Positions 34,549-43,750 are shown, numbered from the stretch's first letter. The stretch: DNA of 64,000 nucleotides from Enterococcus_K sp051713825 (GCF_051713825.1 NZ_JBIOQR010000001.1:1922001-1986000); one strand, 5' to 3'. Translations and numbers: made by a program. The notes: a model not told the origin generated them from the letters alone.

Positions 34549-36324
34549 TTATTTTTCACATTTATATATGACAAATCCATGATTTTCCACAAAAAACCCA
34601 CCTGCTTCATCCGGAGTTGTTTTCTGTGAAAGAAGAATCTCTCCTTGGACATCTAACGAAACCGATTGCGCCGATTCGTTAAAAAATGCCAGTAACTGTG
34701 TCCCATCCGCGGTCGTTTTACTTAATAACAGCCGCCCGTTATCTTCAACTCGCTGCCATTGTAAATCACCATACGTAATCACGTCAGAATACTCTTTGCG
34801 TAATTTGATTAACTCCTTCGTATAAGCCAACATAGCTAAGTCCTGACCATCTTCTTCCCAAACCATACAACGACGACAATCCGGATCATTGTCTCCAAGC
34901 ATGCCAATTTCAGTACCATAATAAATACAAGGAGAACCCTTTTGTAAAAACATAAAGGCTAACGTCGCTTTCGCTAAGTCTTTATCTCCGTTACAAATCG
35001 TTAAAATCCTTGCTGTATCATGTGAATCAAGAATGTTGAACGTGACCTCGTTCGTTTGATCTCTATATAATAGCTGTTGACTATTCATCCCACTAACCAT
35101 TTTACTAGGGGAAATTTTCTTATTCACGAAAAAGTCCTTGATATTATCTGTAAATGCGTAATTCATAACGGCATGGAATTCATCGCCTTGGAGCCAGCTT
35201 TGTGAAGAATGCCAAATTTCACCCAAAATATAAAAATCTTCTTTAATTGCTGTAACCTCTTTACGAAATCTTTTCCAAAAATGATGATCCACTTCATTAG
35301 CTACATCTAAACGCCAAGCATCAATATCAAATTCACGAATCCAATACGTCGCAATATCTAACAAATACGCTTGAACTTCAGGATTTGCCGTATTTAATTT
35401 AGGCATGTGAGGTGTAAAAGCAAATGTATCAAAGCTTAAATTTCTAGCCGTTTCAGGAATATCGGTCATATCGTAATCGTCCACTGGGAAAGAATGGATA
35501 TGGAACCAATCCGCGTAGATTGAGTTTTCGCCATTTTTAATGACATCCTGCCATTGTGGGGAGTAGTCCCCCATATGATTAAAGACCGCATCTAGCATAA
35601 TTCGAATCCCACGTTTGTGCGCTTCATCCACTAGCTTTTTGAAAAGTTCTTTATCCCCAAAATCAGGATCAATTTCAAAGTAATCAATCGTATCATATTT
35701 ATGATTAGAAGTTGCTTTGAATATTGGACAAAAATAAATGCCATTGATACCTAGATCAACTAAATAATCTAAATGGTCAATAACTCCTTGCAGATCCCCA
35801 CCAAAAAAATCTTCACGGTCCGGCTGTTTACTTCCCCAAGACAACGTTCCTTCTGGGTCATTTGTTGGATCGCCGTTTGCAAAACGTTCAGGAAAAATTT
35901 GATACCACACTGTCTCTTTGACCCATTCAGGTGAGTGGAACCGATCGATTTCTTGGAAAAACGGCATTCTGAAATAATAGTTCGCCACTTCTAAAAACTC
36001 TTCTTGATAAGGAAAAACTCCTTGGTCCCCATAAAAAATTTCGTTTCCATCTATTCCTTCTACACAAAACCCGTATTGCAAGCGATGGAACTTACTTTGT
36101 GTTTCAATTTCCCAATAATCATGTAAATCGGTGCTTAACATTTTTTTCATTGGCGTTTTTTCCAAATACCATTTGTCAAACGTAATCAGATAAGGATCTC
36201 CCTTTATCAAACTAACACTACGAACATCACCTATCCCTGTACGTAGACGAATTTTCATTGTATCTTTCGTATAAAGATACGCATACTCACTTTCTGGGCG
36301 ATGATAAAATGCAGATGTATTCAT
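34549..36324 (-). CDS. Neopullulanase/maltogenic amylase-type alpha-glycosidase (GH13)
   Basis: This protein of about 591 residues has an N-terminal starch-binding-like domain (to about 125) and a TIM barrel. GH13 regions are visible: DAVFNHMGDYS, catalytic nucleophile Asp in DAWRLDVANEVDH, acid Glu in FYILGEIWHSS, and transition-state Asp in NILDSHDTARIL. There is no signal peptide, so it works in the cytoplasm on imported maltodextrins or cyclodextrins, producing maltose for MapA. The ATG at 36324 follows GGAGAG. It has its own operator and is 104 bp upstream of mdxE. Confidence 0.9.
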   Translation of the reverse strand: MNTSAFYHRPESEYAYLYTKDTMKIRLRTGIGDVRSVSLIKGDPYLITFDKWYLEKTPMKKMLSTDLHDYWEIETQSKFHRLQYGFCVEGIDGNEIFYGDQGVFPYQEEFLEVANYYFRMPFFQEIDRFHSPEWVKETVWYQIFPERFANGDPTNDPEGTLSWGSKQPDREDFFGGDLQGVIDHLDYLVDLGINGIYFCPIFKATSNHKYDTIDYFEIDPDFGDKELFKKLVDEAHKRGIRIMLDAVFNHMGDYSPQWQDVIKNGENSIYADWFHIHSFPVDDYDMTDIPETARNLSFDTFAFTPHMPKLNTANPEVQAYLLDIATYWIREFDIDAWRLDVANEVDHHFWKRFRKEVTAIKEDFYILGEIWHSSQSWLQGDEFHAVMNYAFTDNIKDFFVNKKISPSKMVSGMNSQQLLYRDQTNEVTFNILDSHDTARILTICNGDKDLAKATLAFMFLQKGSPCIYYGTEIGMLGDNDPDCRRCMVWEEDGQDLAMLAYTKELIKLRKEYSDVITYGDLQWQRVEDNGRLLLSKTTADGTQLLAFFNESAQSVSLDVQGEILLSQKTTPDEAGGFFVENHGFVIYKCEK

Positions 36325-36356
36325 CAAAATCTCTCCTTTTCTTTTATTTCCCCTTC

Positions 36357-36411
36357 ATCATAGACGAAAGCGATTACCTCATCAACGCAAATTCCTTTGT
36401 TAACGGTAACA
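36357..36411 (-). promoter_or_regulatory. Amylase promoter with cre-like site and MalR-type operator
   Basis: On the minus strand TTGATG (36385-36380) and TATGAT (36362-36357) are exactly 17 bp apart, with a cre-like GGTAATCGCTTTCG between them. The near-palindrome TGTTACCGTTAACA (36411-36398) lies upstream and matches the mdxE operator in 13 of 14 bases. Confidence 0.75.
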
Positions 36412-36537
36412 GAATTTGACTAAGCTATGCTGTTTGCAACCAAAATAAAAAATCATAGGTCTCCCCATGATTTCGTTTAATAATTTTATTCAGTTTTTGA
36501 CTAGTGATTCGTTTCTTTCACTTAACTATTTTGAAAG

Positions 36538-37011
36538 TCAGCTATGTCCTAGATCTTTCTGGAAAACAAATGATCGAGCCCCTGATTCATAGACCTTTTC
36601 TGAAATCTTTATAAAGCCATTTTTTATGTAAAAATGATGATTTCGTTTTGAATAATCTGGCGTTTCAAGCGCCCAAATCCCTGAGTGCTCTGCTTCAAAT
36701 TGCCGCCACGCAGCACTACCTACCCCTTTGTTTGTATAAACAGGCAGAACACAAAAATATTCAATGACACTTGGCGTCCCTTCTTGAAAAACAAGCACGC
36801 CACAATCTATCCCGTTATACTGAATTACCAGTTTACTCAATTGATTATTTTCGAATACCCTCTTAACTAGTGTCCCATCATTATACCCTGGAGGACCCCC
36901 TTTTATTCCAACACCAAATGCACGCTCACTATCCTCGTTAAAAGACTGCTCAAGGACCCCTGCCACAAACTCACAATCAAGCTCTATTAATTTTCGAAAA
37001 GAAACAACCAC
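36538..37011 (-). CDS. GNAT-family N-acetyltransferase
   Basis: This 157-residue protein starts at a GTG with a GGGGGAG site. The strand IEYFCVLPVYTNKGVGSAAWRQFE near residues 80-103 is GNAT motif A with the pyrophosphate-binding turn; FYIKNGFIKISEKVYESG near 127-144 is the late GNAT strand. Substrate unknown. Its start lies 41 bp beyond the trailer end of the CRISPR array, in the direction of array transcription, which is probably accidental. Confidence 0.8.
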   Translation of the reverse strand: MVVSFRKLIELDCEFVAGVLEQSFNEDSERAFGVGIKGGPPGYNDGTLVKRVFENNQLSKLVIQYNGIDCGVLVFQEGTPSVIEYFCVLPVYTNKGVGSAAWRQFEAEHSGIWALETPDYSKRNHHFYIKNGFIKISEKVYESGARSFVFQKDLGHS

Positions 37012-37051
37012 TTGTTCTCCCCCCTACCGGTGTTTTGTTATCTGGGCATAT

Positions 37052-37491
37052 CTCTCAATATGCTCACCTTACGAAGAGCAAGACACTACTAAAGGATTTA
37101 GGTTCACGTCCACCCTTAATTTCAATCCACTCGCCCTATAAAGAGCGAGACGGTCGAGCTTGCAACCAATCTTTACTAAATTAGGTGATTTCAATCCACT
37201 CGCCCTATAAAGAGCGAGACGGATTTGGATAAAAAATAATGCAACTAATTTTATATTTCAATCCACTCGCCCTATAAAGAGCGAGACGTATTAAATCGTT
37301 TGAAGTAGATAGATACGTAGACATTTCAATCCACTCGCCCTATAAAGAGCGAGACGAAGGGTACTTCAGTTCAATGAACTCTCATCTCGATTTCAATCCA
37401 CTCGCCCTATAAAGAGCGAGACTCCCGCACACACGCAAACCGAGTGGCTAAGATATCTATTTCAATCCACTCGCCCTATAAAGAGCGAGAC
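37052..37491 (-). CRISPR. Type I-C-like CRISPR array, six exact repeats plus one degenerate, no cas genes in window
   Basis: Six identical 33-bp repeats start at 37119, 37188, 37255, 37323, 37390 and 37459, with five spacers of 34-36 bp. A seventh, badly diverged copy lies at 37052-37084, followed by a 34-bp spacer. Read on the minus strand the repeat begins GTCTCGCTC, has an internal GCTC/GAGT-type stem and ends GGATTGAAAT, the hallmark of type I-C repeats. A degenerate last repeat marks the trailer, so the leader should be on the right, at 37492 and beyond. No cas gene occurs within the 64 kb. Confidence 0.95.
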
Positions 37492-37596
37492 TGCGAATTT
37501 TGGCAAAATATGCGAACATAGTTTCCTTTATTCGCCTTTCCTACAGTATATCATTAAATTCCCATTAGAAAAAGCACTGTTTTTAGCTTCTTTTAC

Positions 37597-37651
37597 CAAA
37601 AAAATTGGTGCGGATGTCCCAGTGATTTTATGTTCACTTCACATCCGCACC
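37597..37651 (-). terminator. Terminator of the methyltransferase gene, next to the CRISPR leader
   Basis: GGTGCGGATGT (37607-37617) and ACATCCGCACC (37641-37651) form an 11-bp perfect stem. On the minus strand it is followed by a T-rich run and begins 3 bp after the stop codon. The DNA between it and the array (37492-37596) is the presumed CRISPR leader. Confidence 0.9.
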
Positions 37652-37653
37652 TG

Positions 37654-38253
37654 TCAATTTTTACTTGCTGTTGCTATAAATAGTGTTGCATCTTGTCGCA
37701 TAAAGATTTCTTTACCATCATAAAATGGTTCAAAATTCGTCAAAACAAATCCCGCCTTTTCCAACGCTGCCTTCAATTCATCCTTTTCAAAGCCATTATG
37801 TACTTTAGGATGAGAAACCTTTTGATTTTTTACAAAATCAACCAAAATTAACTGGCCATTCTTCTTAAGTATACGATTTAGTTGCGCTAAGATACTCGCT
37901 GTATCAGGGATATGCAAAAGAACCAGCGAAAGAATGACACAATCATACACAGATTCACCATAGTCTTCGACAAGCAAATCGCCAACTTTGGCAGTTGTGT
38001 TACTGAAATTTCCATCTTCTATCTTAGCTTGAGTCAGTTGAATCATTTGTTCAGAAGAATCAATAATCACTAATTCTTGAACTAAATTGGCTAGCGGTAA
38101 ACTCACCAAACCTGTTCCGCCTCCATAGTCCAAAAATGTTTTTCCTTTCGTATCGCTAAGTGCTCCTTTGATTTTATCTGTTATAATTTTTGCCATTTCA
38201 ATTCTATCTGGTGTGTCATAACGTGCTGCTATTTTATCAAATACTTTATCCAT
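37654..38253 (-). CDS. Class I SAM-dependent methyltransferase
   Basis: In 199 residues, motif I FLDYGGGTGLVSLPL lies near 40-54, an acidic strand end VIIDSSEQM near 63-71, and the post-motif VILSLVLLHI near 106-115. This is the Rossmann methyltransferase core without extra domains. The substrate, small molecule or otherwise, cannot be told. It lies 40 bp after the LacI-type regulator and may share its transcript. Confidence 0.85.
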   Translation of the reverse strand: MDKVFDKIAARYDTPDRIEMAKIITDKIKGALSDTKGKTFLDYGGGTGLVSLPLANLVQELVIIDSSEQMIQLTQAKIEDGNFSNTTAKVGDLLVEDYGESVYDCVILSLVLLHIPDTASILAQLNRILKKNGQLILVDFVKNQKVSHPKVHNGFEKDELKAALEKAGFVLTNFEPFYDGKEIFMRQDATLFIATASKN

Positions 38254-38293
38254 TCAGACTCTCCTTAGGTATATTCTATAAATGTCTATTATC

Positions 38294-39241
38294 TTATTTT
38301 GTTGAGCCTCGAGTAATCAACTCTGGCAAAAACCGACGATAACCTTGGCTTGCTCCATGTTCTTCAATTTTTTTCACTAACATTTCACCGCAGACTTCGC
38401 CCATTTTGATGATACTTTGTTTGGCCGTTGTAAGTTTTGGTGAACCAATTTGATCTAAAAAGACCCCATCAAATCCAATCACCCCAAAATCTTCCGGTAT
38501 CCGCCCACCACTATTGATGATTCCTCGTTCTACACCAATCGCCAAACGATCTGAACTACAAATAAAACAAGTGTTTTTCTTAAAATCCAGCCAGTTTTCT
38601 TCCACAAATTGTTTGGCTTCTGTTGAATGATTTCTAAAGTGATAAATTTCAGGTTCCTTTTCATGCTCCTTCATCACATCAACATAACCTTTTTTACGCG
38701 AACAGGAAAACGGTTCGTCCACATCAATACCAATAAATATAATATGCTTATAACCAGCCTGTAAAGCATAAGAAGTTGTCATCGCTGTTCCATACTGATT
38801 ATCACTATCCACATAATCAATGCCATGCGTATTCTCTCCAAATAGAACGACCGGTTTTTCCAAACGATTAATCCATTCAAAGTCGGATTCACGAAAGCCC
38901 GTAATAATATAACCATCACAAGCACCTAAGTCAAAAGCGTTATTTGTGACTAATTGAAGTGAATAGTGGGCCGCGCCAACCGTTTTTGAAATGCCCATCA
39001 ACAAGTTCATGTAATAGGGTTCTGTTGTGTCAATCTCCTCTAAAATAAACAACTTAATGATTTGCGAACGATTAGAAACCAAGGCTTTTGCAGCAATATT
39101 CGGTTTATAGTCTAGCTCCTTCATCGCATGAAAGACAAGCTCTTTTAACTCATCTGTTACTTGTTCAGGATGATTGATGACGCGCGAAACAGTCATTTTA
39201 GATACATTTGCTAATTTTGCTACATCTGATAAGGTTGCCAT
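38294..39241 (-). CDS. malR: LacI-family transcriptional regulator, probable MalR
   Basis: This 315-residue protein has an N-terminal LacI helix-turn-helix TLSDVAKLANVSKMTVSRVI and hinge NIAAKALVSNRS, then a periplasmic-binding-like sugar domain with ICSSDRLAIGVERG and VIGFDGVFLDQIGSPKLTT. LacI regulators bind palindromes like TGTTACCGGTAACA, found twice in the maltodextrin locus 2-4 kb away. The assignment as MalR is by proximity and operator type, not proof. Confidence 0.75.
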   Translation of the reverse strand: MATLSDVAKLANVSKMTVSRVINHPEQVTDELKELVFHAMKELDYKPNIAAKALVSNRSQIIKLFILEEIDTTEPYYMNLLMGISKTVGAAHYSLQLVTNNAFDLGACDGYIITGFRESDFEWINRLEKPVVLFGENTHGIDYVDSDNQYGTAMTTSYALQAGYKHIIFIGIDVDEPFSCSRKKGYVDVMKEHEKEPEIYHFRNHSTEAKQFVEENWLDFKKNTCFICSSDRLAIGVERGIINSGGRIPEDFGVIGFDGVFLDQIGSPKLTTAKQSIIKMGEVCGEMLVKKIEEHGASQGYRRFLPELITRGSTK

Positions 39242-39292
39242 TTCGATCTCTCCTTTAAGTTAAAATATATCATTAAGCCGACTGCACATTTT

Positions 39293-40051
39293 CTAGGATA
39301 ACAGCTTCGCTTCAAAAAAAGAACTAATTTTATCCATTGTTGGTACCTTAACCAAATGCGGCTCATTCACAGCCACATGAAACTCGATGTTTTTGCCATT
39401 TTCCGTATGTTTATTTTTCCGAACGAATTGAGCAGTATCCTCAAAACGAATCTTTTCATCAACCGTTCCATGCCAGATAAACAGTGGTCTACTATCGAGT
39501 TTCTCTTTATGCTCACTTAAATCATAGGCTTCAATCCAACTTAAAAGCGCCTCATAATCATCAGGTAAATCAATGCCCATCTCAGCTGTTCGTTTGATAA
39601 TATTTTCCCGATAAAGAATCGGTGCTGGCGAGCCCATAACACAGGCTGCAGCTGAAATTTCTGGATGATGTGTTAACAATGCACAGGTTGTCATCCCACC
39701 CATCGAGACACCACCAACACCAACGATGTCAGTAGCCAGCCCTTTTTTTATAAAAAAATCTCTTAGTGATTGAAACTCAAATAAATTATAGTGGATACTA
39801 TTCCAAAAGGTCAATGAAGGAATCGGTGAAACTGGTTGTTTTCGCTCCCCATGTCCCATAGCATCAGGTAATACCACTCGAAAGCCTTTTTCAGCTAACT
39901 TTCTGCCTTGGGTTAAAACCAATTCTTTACTGGTTTGCCACCCATGATAATATATAATTAACGGCAAGGCCTCTGATTGTTTTTCTTGAAGAACAACCTC
40001 TAAAATAGGTACTTCTTTAATTTTTCGTTTACGAACTAGTGGATTCATCAT
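39293..40051 (-). CDS. Alpha/beta-hydrolase (prolyl oligopeptidase-type esterase)
   Basis: In 252 residues, LIIYYHGWQTSKE gives the oxyanion region, the nucleophile elbow GVGGVSMGGM carries Ser, and FIWHGTVDEKI and NEPHLVK supply the acid and His. The family resembles B. subtilis YtmA. There is no signal peptide. It is upstream of the LacI regulator by 51 bp on the same strand and may be cotranscribed. Substrate unknown. Confidence 0.8.
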   Translation of the reverse strand: MMNPLVRKRKIKEVPILEVVLQEKQSEALPLIIYYHGWQTSKELVLTQGRKLAEKGFRVVLPDAMGHGERKQPVSPIPSLTFWNSIHYNLFEFQSLRDFFIKKGLATDIVGVGGVSMGGMTTCALLTHHPEISAAACVMGSPAPILYRENIIKRTAEMGIDLPDDYEALLSWIEAYDLSEHKEKLDSRPLFIWHGTVDEKIRFEDTAQFVRKNKHTENGKNIEFHVAVNEPHLVKVPTMDKISSFFEAKLLS

Positions 40052-40351
40052 TCTTCACCTCTCATTCATATTACCATATGACCTGCATTTTTTGCTCAAT
40101 TTTGACTAGTCTTAAAACCTTCGACAAACAAACGACACACTTAGCCTCCCCCTCTTGCATTCGCCTCATTCCGATTTCAATGGAACCTACAAAGATTACC
40201 GCGCGTTTTTTCCATAACTAAATAAGCCTGTCCCTTTATTTTGTTGGATTTCTGGTTTGAGTAAGACCCCTTAAGGTTTTATAACTTCCCAACTTATCTT
40301 TTCCCCTATAGACTTTTTTTTGCTATGCTTACTAGGAAAGGGGAAGATTCT
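40052..40351. other. Gene-free stretch between divergent genes
   Basis: This is the promoter region for the hydrolase (minus) and UPF0316 gene (plus). I see no further gene, repeat or clear RNA element in it; the only longish frame, on the plus strand, lacks a ribosome site. Confidence 0.5.
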
Positions 40352-40897
40352 ATGATTGATGTCAAAATGCTTTTGATGATATTTTTTATCAACTTTGCCT
40401 ATATAACCTTAAATACGCTGCGTTTTATGCTGACTATGAAGGGCTACCGACTGATTGCACCAATTGTCAGCATGGCTGAAATCACCATTTATATTCTAGG
40501 ACTATCCATGGTCTTAAATAGGCTGGATAATCCCTTGAATTTATTTGTTTATGCGCTTGGTTATGCGGTGGGAATTAGTGTTGGCATACGAATTGAAGAT
40601 AAACTTGCATTAGGTTATATTATGGTCACCGCTATTCTACCTTCAACAACAGAAGAACAAAAAAATCTTCCCAAAATACTTCGTGAAAGCGGCTATGGTG
40701 TTACTGTCACTTATGCTCAAGGGCTTGAAGGTGAACGACTCGTCCTCGAGATTTTATCTTCTAGAAAAATGGAGCGTGCCCTTTATCAATTAATCAAAGA
40801 AATTGAAGAACATGCCTTTATTATCTCCTATGAACCCAAATATATTTCTGGTGGGTTCTGGACAAAAAAAGTTCGCAAACGCCAAGATCAACACTAA
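40352..40897 (+). CDS. UPF0316/DUF2179 membrane protein
   Basis: The ATG at 40352 (181 residues) has GGGGAAG upstream; an in-frame ATG at 40325 lacks one. Three membrane helices (about 4-24, 33-52, 58-77) are followed by a DUF2179 domain from about 100 with a beta-alpha pattern. From memory this is the UPF0316 family (YebE-like), conserved in Firmicutes but without a proven function. Confidence 0.8.
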   Translation: MIDVKMLLMIFFINFAYITLNTLRFMLTMKGYRLIAPIVSMAEITIYILGLSMVLNRLDNPLNLFVYALGYAVGISVGIRIEDKLALGYIMVTAILPSTTEEQKNLPKILRESGYGVTVTYAQGLEGERLVLEILSSRKMERALYQLIKEIEEHAFIISYEPKYISGGFWTKKVRKRQDQH

Positions 40898-40954
40898 AAA
40901 TAGACTGAACAAGAAAGCTAGTCTCCATAGCGCACTCTCATCCAGTCTATTTTA
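40898..40954. terminator. Bidirectional terminator between UPF0316 and DUF1803-like genes
   Basis: AAATAGACTG (from 40898) pairs with CAGTCTATTT across a long loop, with A/T tracts at both ends. It separates two convergent genes. Confidence 0.75.
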
Positions 40955-40955
40955 C

Positions 40956-41822
40956 TTATTTTTTGATGTAATAAAGAGCAGATATTCCAAGAACTTTTAA
41001 AAGTTCTTTAAACACACACTTTAATAAATAATCATGTTCCTCAGCAGATGAAGCGGGAATCCCCGTCAGCCAATGCGTCAATTTTTCTGTTGGCATTTTC
41101 TCAATCAGCTTATAGTCAATAGTTGGCCACAAAACACGAACCTCATCACCAACTTCAACGACTCCTGTTTTTTCCAAAGACTCTAAAAAGATGTTTCTTC
41201 TAGACGTTCGTAAGCGGCCTTTTTCAACTTTTTCTAAAACCATCTCAACTTGATTAAAAAAGTAAACTTCATTGACATCTCCAATCAATTGATGCAAGCC
41301 TTGAAACGTTTCGGGTAAGCCCTTTTGCTGACGAATGAATGAAAAATAATCTGGCAAAGTAATTGGCTTATCTGTTAGTGCAAGACTGACAAACTGAAGG
41401 TCTTCGTTTCCAACTTCGGACTTTGTATAGAAATCAGTTTCAACCACTACACCATAAAAGTAATCTGCTGCTGGAAACAATTTATTCCAAACAATCTCAC
41501 CAAGATAACCTTCCTGATTTTCCATCGTTTCATTTTTGACTATCTCAGCCAACATTTGGCTCAACTTATTGACCGCAACGGTCTCCTTATATATCGGAAA
41601 ACCTAATGTATATTGGCGGTTTTCTCGCACAACTATCCCTAAAGAAATCAACTTATCCAAAAACTTTTCAAAGTTTTTTTCAGGAAACTGCGCATGTAAC
41701 TGGCGTAAGATTAAACGCTGCTCTGTTTGTTCGGACATATAGCTGACCAATTCATTAAATAATGGATTTTTAACAACTTCTCTATAGTGCTTTTCATTTG
41801 TTCCCTGATAAAAATAATTCAT
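40956..41822 (-). CDS. DUF1803-like protein
   Basis: In 288 residues the N-terminal about 85 form a winged-helix-like domain (VKNPLFNELVSYMSEQ, then LISLGIVVRENRQYTLGFPI). It matches, from memory, DUF1803 proteins of streptococci and enterococci. The rest is mixed and unrecognised. It is on the same strand downstream of ppaC but behind a terminator. Function unknown. Confidence 0.55.
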   Translation of the reverse strand: MNYFYQGTNEKHYREVVKNPLFNELVSYMSEQTEQRLILRQLHAQFPEKNFEKFLDKLISLGIVVRENRQYTLGFPIYKETVAVNKLSQMLAEIVKNETMENQEGYLGEIVWNKLFPAADYFYGVVVETDFYTKSEVGNEDLQFVSLALTDKPITLPDYFSFIRQQKGLPETFQGLHQLIGDVNEVYFFNQVEMVLEKVEKGRLRTSRRNIFLESLEKTGVVEVGDEVRVLWPTIDYKLIEKMPTEKLTHWLTGIPASSAEEHDYLLKCVFKELLKVLGISALYYIKK

Positions 41823-41855
41823 CCTTGTTTCCTTCGTTTTTCATATTTTTCAAAA

Positions 41856-41895
41856 TAAAAAAAGTGGAGCCTCCTCTATAAAAGTTGCTCCACTT
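41856..41895 (-). terminator. Terminator of ppaC
   Basis: On the minus strand AAGTGGAGC and GCTCCACTT form a perfect 9-bp stem followed by TTTTTTT, 18 bp after the ppaC stop. Confidence 0.9.
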
Positions 41896-41913
41896 AGAAA
41901 GTTTTTTAATCGA

Positions 41914-42837
41914 TTAAGCAAATGCTTCAGTTAATTGTGGAACAACTTGTTTCTTACGAGAAACAACACCCTTAAGCAACGCACGATTATTGACTAGTTT
42001 TGTCGCAAAAGCTTCTTCGACTTTTTCTTTTGGTTCACCAAATACTAATAGCTCTGAATCACTATCTAAGATATTTGTCACAACCAAAATAAACAAATCA
42101 TACCCATTTGCTGTGCTTGTCTCAGCCATTGCTGCTTCTAATTCAGCCTGACGATCCATCACTTCAGACAAATCAACTGTATTGATTTGGGCGATACGGA
42201 CGTTTTTATCCGCCATTGGAAAACTTTTAGCATCTAAGTCTAACAAAACTTCTGCCGATTTATCGCTCAATTTTGTTCCAGCTTTTAGCATTTCTAAACC
42301 ATACACATCTAAATCAATCTCAGCTAATGTCGCTAACTCTTTTGCTGCTCGAACATCTTCATCTGTGCAGGTTGGTGATTTAAACAATAATGTATCAGAA
42401 ATAATTGCTGAAACCATCATCCCAGCGATAGCTTTGGGAATCGTCACGCCTGATTCTTTGAACATTTTTAAAACAATTGTACTTGTACAGCCCACGGGTT
42501 CCGCACGATAGTATAAAGGATTTGCTGTTTCAAAGTTGGCGATACGGTGATGATCAACCACTGACAACACATTGACTTCTGCAATGTCAGAAATACTTTG
42601 TTGAAACTCGTTATGATCGACTAACATTACGTCCGTACCAGCACCTGCAGCTTCGACCACTCGTGGAGCAGTCAGACCAAAGTGATCTAACGCATATTGT
42701 GTTTCCTCACTTGGTGTTCCTAAAGCAACTGCTTCAGTAGTTTTTCCTAATTCATTTTGCAAATGAGAAAAGGCAATCGCTGCGCCAATCGCATCTGTAT
42801 CTGGATTTTGATGACCGAAAACTAAAATTTTTGACAT
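41914..42837 (-). CDS. ppaC: Manganese-dependent inorganic pyrophosphatase
   Basis: This 307-residue family II pyrophosphatase (DHH family) hydrolyses pyrophosphate to drive biosynthesis. It shows the N-terminal metal ligands GHQNPDTDAIGAA, VDHNE, the DHH motif SVVDHHRIAN near 95-104, and the C-terminal substrate loop VSRKKQVVPQL. Normal length. In enterococci and streptococci it neighbours pflA/pflB, as here. Confidence 0.95.
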   Translation of the reverse strand: MSKILVFGHQNPDTDAIGAAIAFSHLQNELGKTTEAVALGTPSEETQYALDHFGLTAPRVVEAAGAGTDVMLVDHNEFQQSISDIAEVNVLSVVDHHRIANFETANPLYYRAEPVGCTSTIVLKMFKESGVTIPKAIAGMMVSAIISDTLLFKSPTCTDEDVRAAKELATLAEIDLDVYGLEMLKAGTKLSDKSAEVLLDLDAKSFPMADKNVRIAQINTVDLSEVMDRQAELEAAMAETSTANGYDLFILVVTNILDSDSELLVFGEPKEKVEEAFATKLVNNRALLKGVVSRKKQVVPQLTEAFA

Positions 42838-42879
42838 ATTCTTTTGCTCCTTTTAATGGATTCATCTTTAATAATAAGC

Positions 42880-42920
42880 AAAAAACAGGAAAAGAGCAAC
42901 TATCTTTGGCTCTTTCCTGT
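42880..42920 (-). terminator. Terminator of the pfl operon
   Basis: ACAGGAAAAGAGC and GCTCTTTCCTGT pair with one bulge, and on the minus strand the stem ends in TTTTTT, 8 bp after the pflA stop. Confidence 0.85.
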
Positions 42921-42927
42921 CATTTTT

Positions 42928-43692
42928 TTAACGTGTTAAATGTTTTGTATAGTCACTTGTGTGAAGTAATTCTTTCGCATTTTGAACACGATCTTCAGTT
43001 GGTGGGTTAATTCCATCTAAAGGATATTTTAAGCCCATTTCATCCCACTTATACTTACCCATTGTATGATAAGGCAGGACTTCCACTTTATCGACATTAT
43101 TTAATGTCTTGATAAATGTGTCAAGTCGGATCAAATATTCATCATAGTCACTACGCTCTGGCACTAATACGTGGCGAATCCAAACTGGTTTATCGATTTC
43201 AGATAGATACTTAGCCATTTCAAGAATATTTTCATTTCCTAAAGAAGTTAATTCCTTGTGTTTTTCATCATCGATATGTTTAATGTCAAACAACAAAAGA
43301 TCAGTATAGTTCATCAATTCATTAAATTCACTAAAAAATGGTTCTTCTCTTGTAAAAGGTTTTCCACAGGTATCGATGGTTGTATGAATGCCCAACGCTT
43401 TAGCTTTCTTAAATAAATCAGTCAAAAAATCTAATTGAAGTAAAGGTTCGCCACCACTTACAGTGATTCCACCTTTTTCACCCCAATATGAACGATATTT
43501 AAGAGCTTCCTCTAGGACCTCATCTGTTGTTACCTCACGCCCCCCAGAACCAATCTTCCAGGTATCTGGATTATGACAAAATTGACATCTCATGCGACAA
43601 CCTTGAGCAAAAACAATGAAGCGTACACCTGGTCCATCTACGGTACCAAAATTTTCTGTAGAATGAATTCTACCTTTTATAGGAGTTGACAT
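42928..43692 (-). CDS. pflA: Pyruvate formate-lyase activating enzyme
   Basis: This radical SAM enzyme creates the glycyl radical on PflB. I start at the ATG at 43692 (254 residues), which has GAGGG 7 bp upstream; an upstream in-frame start at 43737 lies inside the terminator-like hairpin. It has Cys-x3-Cys-x2-Cys in FAQGCRMRCQFCHNPD near residue 30, GGEPLLQ, and VLPYHTMGKYKW near the end. It follows pflB, with a hairpin between them. Confidence 0.95.
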   Translation of the reverse strand: MSTPIKGRIHSTENFGTVDGPGVRFIVFAQGCRMRCQFCHNPDTWKIGSGGREVTTDEVLEEALKYRSYWGEKGGITVSGGEPLLQLDFLTDLFKKAKALGIHTTIDTCGKPFTREEPFFSEFNELMNYTDLLLFDIKHIDDEKHKELTSLGNENILEMAKYLSEIDKPVWIRHVLVPERSDYDEYLIRLDTFIKTLNNVDKVEVLPYHTMGKYKWDEMGLKYPLDGINPPTEDRVQNAKELLHTSDYTKHLTR

Positions 43693-43715
43693 AGTATATC
43701 CCTCTTCTTTCGAAT

Positions 43716-43744
43716 AAAAAGGGTGACACAGGGTCACCCTTTTT
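43716..43744 (-). terminator. Hairpin between pflB and pflA (partial terminator)
   Basis: AAAAGGGTGAC and GTCACCCTTTT form an 11-bp stem with a short loop and a T-run on the minus strand. It lies 7 bp after pflB and 24 bp before pflA. It probably lowers pflA transcription relative to pflB, as expected for a catalytic activator. Confidence 0.75.
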
Positions 43745-43750
43745 AGTTAA

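Noticed and set aside
37492..37653. Possible cas gene remnant beside the CRISPR array
   Set aside because: Both strands lack open frames; it holds only the presumed leader and the methyltransferase terminator.
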